Shown: in pieces, positions 44,595 to 55,500 of the stretch
Layout of the letters: each line of letters begins with the position of its first letter
How positions within the stretch are numbered: position 1 is the first letter of the stretch
From: Medicago truncatula
Lineage: Eukaryota > Streptophyta > Magnoliopsida > Fabales > Fabaceae
Assembly (NCBI RefSeq): GCF_003473485.1
Contig: NC_053045.1
Span: 58,074,494-58,138,493 of the forward strand
Direction: 5' to 3'
DNA: 64,000 bases
Made by a program: the position numbers and the translations under genes
The notes under the pieces: model-generated
What the model was told of the DNA's origin: nothing
Databases searched by the model: none
What the model saw: the letters and a program-made list of their open reading frames with translations, nothing else

Positions 44595-47500
44595 ATGCTA
44601 GTAAGTACGTTTCTCTGCTTATTTTTTTTTTTTCATTGCTTTTCTTTTCATAACTATGAACCAAATTCATTTCAACTTGAAATATTAATTAGATTCTTGA
44701 TTTTTCGTTTCATTCATAAAGGGTTCAATTCTATGCTATTGTTTATATTTATTTGATTCTATTTGAATTTGTTATTGTTCCTTTTACTGTCAACATTGAT
44801 CACTGTTGATACCAGCTTCAGTTAAAATCTATATGATCTGATATATTTGCAAATTTTCATTTGAATTGGTATTCTTCAAATTTTTCAATGGTTTCAATTC
44901 TCAACTTTTGATCAATTGTTTAAAATTCATTAAGAACTAGTTTCTCATTCAATTCAATCCCCGAGCATTATCGTTTTTGCTATGAGCTCCTTTAATTTCT
45001 GCTATATTAATTGTTGGCTTATGAATTCAATTGAAATGAATTATTTTTAACAAATGAAAGAAATAATTCCCTTGTCTCTATGAACTATTTGATTTTGAAC
45101 TGCTGTATAAGAAAGATATCTCATGAGGTGATAAGGATAATTCAATTGTTTAATTGTGTTCTTAAATTTACTTTTAGGTGGCATTGGTCTTGCTGCTGCT
45201 GGCATTGAGCAATGAAGTGAGAGTGAATGGTGAAAGAGGTGATAGGCAATGTGGGTTCAATCCATCACTTAAGCCAAGACCACATAGTGTCTCCATTTTG
45301 GAGTTTGGTGCAGTTGGTGATGGTAAAACATTGAACACCATTGCATTTCAGAATGCCATCTTCTATCTCAAGTCGTTTGCTGATAAAGGTGGTGCTCAGC
45401 TATATGTACCCCCTGGAACATGGCTTACTCAAAGTTTCAATCTCACTAGCCATCTTACCCTCTTTTTGGAAAAAGGCGCAGTCATTATCGGATCTCAGGT
45501 ATTTTTTTTTTACCTTTTGCATCTTTTTTTCACTGCCTTTCGATTATTGTCTTTTATGTATATAGAGATAGTGATATAGTACTAGTACATATAACATACA
45601 TGTTTCAATCTATGGGTTAGTTATGTGTGTAGCACGGAAACTTCAGATTTCAGATTGAAGGCGTGTTCGGTGTTTGACACTGACATATGTGGTTTCATTC
45701 AATTCAATTATACCATTTTCTCAAATTATTACTGGTTTCGATGTGTCAGTGTCTTGTTTGATGTCATTATCTGTGTCAGTGCTTCATGGTTATAGTTATG
45801 TACAAAGTGGTTTTTCTTATTTTGACTTGGCTTTGTACTCATTTTTTGTTTGATAGGATCATTATAACTGGGATGTTCTTGATCCTTTACCATCTTATGG
45901 CCGAGGACTTGAAGTTCCTGGAGGAAGATATCAGAGCTTGATAAATGGATACATGTTACAGGATGTGGTCATAACAGGTTTTTCTTTTCCCTATTACAAC
46001 TGGTGTTGTCAAATAGTGGCGCTACAGCATAGCGGAATTTGAACAAATTACTATTGTTCCGCTATACTCTATTTAGCACAAACTTCAAAGTGTTATCAAA
46101 TACCGGCTATAGCAGCGTTATAACATTCTAGCGTGGCGGACTTTGAACACGCCACTATTTTTCGTGATCCCTGATGGATAACACTGACTACAACTTTCTT
46201 CGTGCTTTTTAGTGGTTTTTGTAGCCTAAACTTTGATATCTTTATGGACATTACCAGGTAATAATGGAACCATTGATGGCATGGGATCAACTTGGTGGGA
46301 ATCATTTAGCTCTCATTCCTTGAACTACAGCCGTCCTCATCTGGTTGAATTAGTGGCATCTACTGATGTGGTAGTATCAAATCTGACATTCTTGAATGCC
46401 CCTGCATATAACATTCACCCAGTTTATTGCAGGTATGTTATGTGCTTCTTCTAAACTCTACTTAAATAAGTATTCTCAAGAAAATGTGATATTGATTTGC
46501 TTATATTTGTTGATATACAGAAATGTACATATTCATAATATTTCAATCTTTGCTCCTCCAGAATCTCCTTATACTGTTGGCATAGTACCAGGTTAGTCAT
46601 ATATGGTCAACGATTTCATATCAAGTATAAGCATTTTAGTCATTGGAGTTGTAACAGTTGGTTAATTTTCTTTTGGCTTAATTGCATGTTTGGTCCCTTG
46701 TGCTTATTTTAGATTTCAAGTTGGTCCTTTATGTTTTAAAAGTTTGAAGTTGGTCCCTTATGTTTTAAAAATTTTAAGTTGGTTCAAAACGTTACTCACA
46801 TTTGAATAAGTTAGTCCATTCCGTCACTTGATCGGTCAAAGATTTGGGTTGACAATGTGAGTGGTGGAATTTAACTTATTTAGAAAATTAGTTTTAAATC
46901 ATTTTTTTTTTAAAATTTTTCTATTTTATTAAACTTAACATCAGGTCGTGGAAGGGACTAACTTATTCCAACGTGAGTAACGTTTTGGACCAACTTGAAA
47001 ACTTTAAAACATAAGGGACCAACTTGAAACTTTTAAAACATAAGGAACCAACATGAAACCTAAAATAAACATAAGGGATCAAACATGCAATTAAGCCTTC
47101 TCTTTTTTAACCAAGAGTTGGTTAATTTAGTCCCTTTACAAAATAACAATTTACTCACTGAAATTAAACAATGTCAATCAATTTAGTCATTTTTTCCAAA
47201 TTTAGCACAAAATTTTGAAGGCTTTACACTTATTTTGATGCAAGAAAAGACTATTCAAGTCACTATGTAGGTATTTCGTTACTTTTAACGGATGTTAACT
47301 AACGAGATATTTGATTGAAAGACTAAATTGATTGATGTTCTTTAATTAAAGGACCAATTTACAGTTTCGTAAATTTGAGACTCTGAATTAGTCGACCATT
47401 CTAATTTTGAGGACTGAAATGCGGACTTATTTTCCTATCTGGTCCACTTTGTGAAAATTACCTTGTTATACTAAACATACATTTTCTTTGTGCACTTAAT

Positions 47501-48194
47501 ATTTTCAGATTCTTCTGATCATGTTTGCATAGAGGATTGTACAATTGCCACCGGCTATGATGCAATTGCCCTAAAAAGCGGTTGGGATGAGTATGGAATT
47601 GCCTACGGTAGGCCTACCGAGAATGTACACATCAGAAGGGTGCATCTACAAGCATCTTATGGCTCTACTCTTGCATTTGGTAGTGACATGTCAGGTGGAA
47701 TTTCAAATGTCTTTGTAGAACATGTTCATCTCTACAACTCAAAAGGTGGGATTGAGTTCAGAACTATTAGAGGAAGAGGTGGTTATATGAAGGACATAAT
47801 TTTATCAGACATAGAAATGAAGAATATATATAGAGCAATATCAGCCACAGGTTACTGTGGTTCTCATCCTGATGACAAATTTGATCCTAATGCTTTACCG
47901 CTTTTGGATCACTTTATTTTTCAAGATATAATTGGAACAAATATCACAATTGCTGGAAGCTTTGCTGGACTACAAGAATCTCCATTCACCAACATATGCT
48001 TATCCAATATAACCCTGTCTGTAAATTATGCTTCCTCCACTAGCTGGGAATGTTCAAATGTATCTGGATTTTCAGATTCTGTTCTCCCTATACCTTGTCC
48101 TGATCTTGATAGCCCTTCAAATTATTCCTCATCTTGTCTCTCCAAGTTGAGTATGAAAGGGAAAATTGCGGGGTCCGGCTCGGTGTCGATGTAA
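44595..48194 (+). CDS. Secreted glycoside hydrolase family 28 (polygalacturonase-like) protein
   Basis: Six exons, 44595-44600, 45178-45498, 45857-45977, 46258-46432, 46521-46591 and 47509-48194, join to 459 aa. The first coding exon holds only two codons (ATG CTA). Residues 1-20 (MLVALVLLLLALSNEVRVNG) form a signal peptide. The body is a right-handed beta-helix GH28 domain (about 45-420) with SILEFGAVGDGKTLNTIAFQ, LFLEKGAVIIGSQDHYNWDV, ALKSGWDEYGIAYGRPTENV and RGRGGYMKDIILSDIEMKNI, plus several N-glycosylation sequons. Canonical motifs are altered: N-T-D appears as DSSD, G-D-D as G-Y-D, and the G-H-G block as GSDMSGG. That is the pattern of the divergent plant clade often listed as probable polygalacturonase, so pectin cleavage is likely but not certain. 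The gene looks intact; its introns hold two MITEs. Confidence 0.93.
45998..46190. repeat. MITE-like element in polygalacturonase intron 3
   Basis: It starts GGTGTTGTCAAATAGTGGCG and ends TGGATAACACTGAC, with internal inverted pieces (CATAGCGGAATTTGAACA / GCGTGGCGGACTTTGAACA) and repeated CTATAGC-type motifs. GTGTTGTC and GATAACAC form short terminal inverted repeats. Confidence 0.6.
46675..47097. mobile_element. Mutator-like MITE in polygalacturonase intron 5, 423 bp
   Basis: The termini GGCTTAATTGCATGTTTGGT and, in inverse complement, GGCTTAATTGCATGTTTGAT face each other. The arms carry repeated GTTGGTCCYTTATGTTTTAAAA blocks over about 130 bp. The flanking 9-mers TTTTCTTTT (46666-46674) and TTCTCTTTT (47098-47106) differ at one base, fitting a 9-bp Mutator-type duplication. 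Confidence 0.78.
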
Positions 48195-49596
48195 AGGTGA
48201 ATAGCTTGTATCTAAAAAATCAGATTAAGTCATTGAAAAAAAAGTCAAATTCATTCCAATAAGACATTAATTTGGATTATTCATTATTTCAGATTTTCAT
48301 TCTTGCATGCTGCAAATAGCACATTTTTTGTACAGGTTTATTTCTTCATTCATGTGTAATGAAATTTTGGTTATGTCCACAGAAGGACTCAATTTCATAG
48401 TTTCTATTTACTTTTGCGTTATTCCATTGGGATTTCACTTTAAGCATGCAATGGAATTGAGTGATTTTCAATCAAAGAGAGTTGGGTTAAGAGTTTCCTT
48501 TATATATGATATAGTTACATGAGGCAGAAAAAAACAAGAAAAAAAATTAAATACGAACAAGCTAATTATAAGCAAGTCCAAGCTTGTTCTTAGCTGTCCT
48601 TGAGCAGGAGAGAGCTAATATATCTATAATGTTTGTCTTTAAACCAGATATTCAATGCATGGAATTAAAGAGACCAAATAGTATCACAATGTATGACAAC
48701 TCTTTCAAGAGTTTTATGCCATTGCATTCTCACGACTTAATTTGAATCCATAACTTCTCATTAACATGATAAGACCTGAACCTGTTTTTCTCAAACCACC
48801 TTTTCTCCTCGTAGATTTTAACAAATATGTTCAAGTATCTTAAGAAAATTAGTTATGTTATGGCTAATGAAACTCACGCGTACCTATGATAAATTTGTTG
48901 TTAAAACTCATCCACGAGCCACCACTAGAGTTTTAGTCGTATAGTCTCAATGCATAAAATTAGGAAGGGAATAGTTTTGCGATATATCAAAATTCAAAAA
49001 CGTCCTATATAAATTAGTGAGACCTGTATGATTTTATCTAATAAAAGAGTGTTAAAAAGTATATTCCTAACATTTTTCAAATAATATATTTTTTTAAAAT
49101 CACTGGTGCATTTATGGATGAAGACATTAAAGAGTGATTAGTAATGCATTTTAAAGTATAATTATTTCTGCTCTCTCTTTTTCCCCTTTCTCTCTCTACT
49201 CTAAATAAGTCAAACAAAACACAGCCTTAAAATACATTTTTATTTGGTGTCCTTTTTTTTTTCTTTTCTTCTCAATAAAAATAAAGTTACACAATTTCAA
49301 TATATATTTGAAATTTTGGAAGATTTATTCAGTTATTAGTATTACACCCCCCATACACTTATAATTGGGCCTAAACCTAGCAAGACAGTTATAAACCAAC
49401 CCGGCCCATTATTGTTTTCCCTCTTTTCTTCTCTTCTCTAACTCTGCTGCAACCACTTCGTCCTTCGAACATAACTCTTATTTCTTCTCGCCGCCGTCAC
49501 CACCACCACCTTAGGGTGTCGTCTCCGTCATCATCATCCCTAACTGGTTTCCCTCTCCTCACTGTAGCTTCTTCTTCACCAACTCTTCCTTCTGCT
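48195..49596. other. 3' flank of the polygalacturonase gene and UTP5 leader
   Basis: The 3' UTR probably reaches about 48500. No gene is seen between that point and 49380. From about 49420 the sequence becomes CT-rich and less AT-biased (TCTTCTCTTCTCTAACTCTG, CCGCCGTCACCACCACCACC), as expected for a leader. Confidence 0.45.
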
Positions 49597-52500
49597 ATGG
49601 CGGCTTCAGCAGACATCAGAGGCATTTTAACCGCATTCAATCCTTCTCTTGACTTCTTCGCTATTTCCACCGGTGACGGTCGTATTAAGATATGGGATGC
49701 TCTCAAGGGTCAAGTTCAGACCGAGTTTGCAGACATTACTTCAACTCATGAAACCAATATATTTGATCAAAAAGGACATCTTTCTGTTGATTATACTTGT
49801 ATCAAGTGGTTGTCTTTTCAATCAAAGGTACTTAGGACCTTCTTTGTTTATATTATTATTATTATTATGTCTTTTATTGTTTTTTTTTTTTTTTTGAGTA
49901 TTTTATGAATGATAGTGTGAATTATTTTGTTTTTGCAGAGGAAAAGAAAACATTCATCATCCTCATTGTTGCTGCTTGGAACTGGTAGTGGTGATGTTTT
50001 AGCACTTGATGTTTCTGCTGGTCAATTGTCTTGGAAAATCAATGATTGTCATCCTGGGTAAGTAAGACATAAGACTGCCTTATGATTCTCAACTTAACTT
50101 TTTTTATTTTAGTATTTTAGTCGATATTGACTCTTAGGGTTTTGCTAACAAGTGTCCTATGTGTGCAAATTTTAAGAAACCTACTATATGAATATTGTCT
50201 TGAAAAAATACGAGAATATAATAAGCTTAGCAGAGATGAGGATGTTGTGTTGAATGTTTAGTAAGACTAGACATGATAGGATTAGAAATGACAACATTAG
50301 ATAGAGAGTCTGGGTCACACCTATAGTAGAAAAGATGGTGGAAAATAGGCTTAGGTGGTTTGGTCATGTAATGATGTAAAGAGAAATCTGTAGATTAGGA
50401 TAGTCAATTCACTAGAGGCAGAGGAAGACCTAGAAAAACTATAAGAGAAACTATTAAGAAAGACTTGGAGATAAATGAGATGGATCCAACTATGGTTCAT
50501 GATAGAGCATTATGGCGTAATTTTATCCTTCTAGTTGACCCCACTTAGTTGGATAAGGTTTGGTTGTTGTTGTAAGGAATTGAATGCATCACTTGCAAGA
50601 CAATATTTCTGTTTTTTTATTTCTTAACACGCGCCTTCACGGTATTTGTTAGCAAAACCCTTATTTATCGCAACCCAACTAACTATTTCACTAACTACTA
50701 TTAATAAGGGCAGATTAGCAATTGAAACACATTTTATCATAAGAATTAGTACACTCAATGATTTTGTTAAGAAGTGTGCATAAAAACAAAATTAATATGA
50801 GATGGAGGGAGTAAATTATTGTGATTAATGGGTTTAATTCCCTTGTTAGATGAATAGTTAACATTTAGTTCCCTTGTCTCACCTCTTTCTGTTATTCTTA
50901 CTATTCAATTCGGATGCAGAGGTGTCAGAGCCATTTCGTCTTTGGCAAATGGATCAACCTTTTATACTGCTGGTGCAGATGGAATGATATGCGCAACAGA
51001 TTTCTCGACAGGAAAACTGCTGGAGAAATTTAAAGCCTCATCAAAGGCAGTATCTTGTATATCAGTTTCTCCAGGTATGTATCCTTCACAACTTTTGCAG
51101 AATGCTTGTTTTTTGTGTGATAGGAAATGAAATCAATGCATTGCCGCTGGGATACTAACTGAATCAATCTGTACCTAACAAATTGTATGCAATGTGTTGT
51201 ACAATTTGATCGAGGTTACCTAGAATTTGTTTTACCCTCACGTGCATTTTATTTGACATTGGCATTGCAAATTTAATTATGCAGTCCGTCTACTCTCAAG
51301 TGGGTTCAACTTTTGTTGTTGTTGTTGTCATCATGATTATAATTAGAATGAGAAAGAGTTTTTCCTTTTTGCTCCATGTTTTTGTTGATTGGATGTTAAA
51401 CTATAAACAAAATTTCCTGGTCAAAAGAGCTTCAGTGAGGCATGGTTAAGATGAATCTGCAGTGTGTAGGTAATATTATAACAATGATTTCTGATTTTGG
51501 TAATTTCCCTTTTACTTACATCAGATGGGAAGAAGTTAGCTACTGCCGCAGCACAATTGAAGATTTTCAATTGTTCTAATAAAAAGAAGATTCAAAAATG
51601 CTCTGGTCATCCTGTAAGTTTAATATGTTTTTCTCTTTTTATATACTGTGCTCCATGCCTTATTTTTTTGTGATGCTTTTGTTGTTTGTATAATAATTGT
51701 TTTTAATTTAACCATCAGGGATCTGTCCGGTGTATGGTCTTCACTGAAGATAGCAAGTATATCCTCTCATCTGCTGTTGGTGAAAGATATGTTGCTGTTT
51801 GGAGTATAGATGGCTCTAAAAAGCAGTCAGCTAGCTGTGTTCTTGCAATGGAGCACCCTGCTGTCTTTCTTGATAGTAGGTGTATTGATAAAGGGGAACA
51901 TGATGAGGCTGGCATATGTGTTTTGGCCATATCAGAAGCTGGTCTTTGTTATTTATGGTTTGGAAATAGTATTGAAGAACTACGAAATGCAAAACCCACG
52001 AAAATCTCATTATCTTCGGAAGACATGTCCACAAAAAATTACAAGGGTGCACTCCCCGCAATATATGCTGCAAACTTACAAAGCACCCAGAAGCCGGCTT
52101 CTGGGCAGGTTTTTCTTGTTTACGGGATGCTTGTAAAACCATCATTTCAAAATATTCCAGTGCATTCCGGTGCAGATGTAAAGTTGAGTGTCTCCCGTGA
52201 TGGTGTTCTTCTTCCAAAGAGCCAATCTCGTCTAAAATCTAAAAACAGGACAGATGTCCAAAGAGGTGAAGACTTTCTTTGCCTTTGATTAACTCTTTCT
52301 GACAAGCATTCTCTTATTTTGATTTTTTCTGTGTTTGTCAGGATTAATCATTTGAAAAGCTTAACCTATTGGGTGGAAACCCAGAAATGGTTTTATACTT
52401 CTTATATTTTCATTTTATTATGCTTGGTTTATTGCTCATAATCTTGTCATTTGATCATATTAACCAATTTAAATTTATCGCATAAAATAAGTTGATCTTC

Positions 52501-55500
52501 TAGTTCTTAGTAATTGATTCCTGATCCTATTTTAGGTTACTAACTGTTGTTCTATATTTTGACAGTAACTGCCCTAGACCGTGCTAATGCCGAGGATGCC
52601 TTGCTTCCAATTCCTAAAGTTTTTGATTCCCGTGAGAAAGAGGAATCATTTCAAGACTCTTTGGACAAGGATGTGATGGATGATTTGTTTACAAGTGGTA
52701 TAGCCGATTCTATGGAGATAGATGGTACTTAATCATTTTTTTCTTGTTGAAGCATAAATTTTCGATGTCTGGATGTATTCCTATTGGCTTATTATATTTT
52801 TGTGCTAAATAACAATTAAAAAACTTCCACTGTTTTCTAGAAAATTGAAGTTGTGTATGAATAGAGTTTATGTGGCTAAATTAATGCTAATGTGGAATTT
52901 TCACTTGTCTTCTAAAAAACCACGCTGCACGAATTGATGAATCCTGCATAGATAGCACATAGGTGGGGGAGTCTATATATTGAAATTTTCCCCCCTATAT
53001 TTTTGCAGTTAATGAGGTGCATTGAGATCATCGATTTTTTAGACTCAATGCACCTCATTAACTTCTTGGAATTTGTATTTATGCATCACACATAACTTTT
53101 TCCCCTATATTTTTGTCTATTAATATAAACAAAATTCTTGTGGACAATCTTTTGAATGACAACATGATGCTACCTTATGTTTGCTTAAAAGAATCTTGTT
53201 TGTAAATACGGCTTGTGTTCAACTTTATCTGTTATTTGATCTAACAGAATTTTAAAAACTGAACCATAAAACACCTGTTGATTTACCTTATAATTTTAAA
53301 GTTAACAACATAGTGTTGACCTTTCTATTACAAATTCAAGGAATTGAATTGTTTGTCAATTACAGTTCTTTTTAGCACGTACTAGTCAATGGGCTAGCAG
53401 CCTAGCGCTTATTGCAATTGCTTCTGGAATTGATTTATTGCATTTCCACTCATCAAATGAGATATACTTTTGTTGCAATTTCCCTTCTGCATATTCATGC
53501 TGGTCAGTTGATAACAGAAGATGGATTGACACTTTACCCCCTTGCTTTGCATAATCTGTTGATTTACCAATCTGTGCAGATGGTATTGTGCAAAGTGAGA
53601 CTAATATAATTAGCATGGAGGACCGGATGAGATCACTAGGATTGCTTTACAATGAGAGTGATTGTGCATCAAACTTTGAACTCTGTTCTAAATTGTTAAA
53701 GGGTATTGATCTAGAATCTATTCTTCCAAAGAAGAAGGTTAGTTATCAGTCAGGGTTATTGTCATCTGATTTTCATTTTAATTCCACCTGTTCTGTTTTT
53801 TGTTAAAGAAATCTGTTCTTTCATCTATTTCTTTTTTGTTATCACTATAATTATGTTTATTATCCATTTTTTTTAAGAATCATGTAATCATTTATGCACC
53901 TAAATTTAAGATGCATTTATCAGGTAAGAGCAGCTGTTTTGTCTATAGAACCAAGCGAAGCATTCAAGCTACTGGAAGTGTTGCTAGCTATATGGCAATC
54001 AAGGTTTATTTTATTTTCTTCTACTTTCTCCTGTAAGGTGTTTTGCATATGATGGATGCTTTCAATATCCTCTTGTTTTCTCCTAATTATGGGGAATGTG
54101 TTTGTTCCTAATTTTATTGCAATATTAAAATGACCAACACTTACTCTAGGTTTATGTTCACTTCTCTTATGGTTGGCATTTGCTTTATCGGGTCCCTTAC
54201 CTAGTAGAAATCGAACTAGTTAGCATAGAATTTTGATTACAATTCTAGGAGGGTTTGATACTACCGCTAAATTTGGCTTCTTTCGGTTGTTTTTTCTCTC
54301 AAATGAAGGGATCTCTGTGGCATATTATATCATGGTCATTAAAAGATAATGTTATTGAGGGGTAAATTCAAAAGATTGAGCACTTTTCTCTGAGCAATTT
54401 AACCATTTGTTGTTTTGAGGGGTAAATTTATTGAGCCGACCGAACAAATTCTTCAGATCAGATTTTTTGATGTTATTGACGGGTAACCCCTAGTAAGTTA
54501 GGGAAGTAATTAGGGGAAATGAGGCATGTTGCCTACAAATATAATAAGGAATTGAGTTGATGAGGGGGTTTTCTTGTCATTTGAGAGAATTAAACTGTGT
54601 GACTAGTAGACCCTCAAAGTTCTGTTGAGATTTCTGTTTGTTTTGACTTAGTTTGCTAGAAGAGTAAAGGATAATACAAGGCATCTTAATTGGGTTTAGA
54701 TAACCAAGTTAGTTTAATTACTTACTAATTTGGTGGTGGTCCTGGTTTTAGTTGCTGTCATATCAATATATAATTACAATTCTACCAGCTGCTGCCACAT
54801 TCGGATTTCATGAAGGTTTTGGTTTGCAGTCACAAATCACAATTGTCTGGTTGTTTGTCACATGTCAGTATTGGTCAAATAATCACTGAGTAACCTTTTG
54901 TTTGCAGTCAATTCTCTTGGTCAAATGCTGGCTTTTGGTCGCTGCTGCCTTTGTTAGTTTAATTATCTTTTAGGAGATTTGATTGTCAACAAGTTTGTGT
55001 TTGGGGTTGAAGTGAAACTCAACTGCTTTTATTTTTATTTGCATTTCCTTTCTTAGCTGCCATTCTGGGGTATTGCTTGTGCTCAAGTTTAGCCTTTTTA
55101 TCCCATTAATAAATCGACTATTAATATTGATGGTCTATTAAAACAATCACAGAAATGTCAAATGTCAAATTCATTAACAGCACACAGTAGCTGAACACAT
55201 AAGTTTTTTTGCATTTTCATGAAATACAAAAAAGGAAGAATATAATGATATGTCCAGATGGGGTTTATTCCTGTCTTCTTTTAGCACCACAAGAAAATCT
55301 CTATTTTCAAGGAATTAGAAAAGGGAGAGTTAGCTGCCAGATAGAGTATATATATTTTCAAGGTAAGCTTTGGCCTTGCTCTAAACCAAATTTTCATGTA
55401 TAACTAGAGGACAGTGATGCACTGCAACACCAAAGCTAACCTCTCTCCTCACACTCACTCAATCTAGACTCCTGCCTTTAGTTCATTTCATTTTTAAATG

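Noticed and set aside
49516..49596. In-frame N-terminal extension of UTP5
   Set aside because: The extension begins at GTG, not ATG; the first in-frame ATG is 49597 and fits the family start.
51831..52217. Antisense 128-codon frame across UTP5 exon 5
   Set aside because: Shadow of a well-supported coding exon on the other strand.
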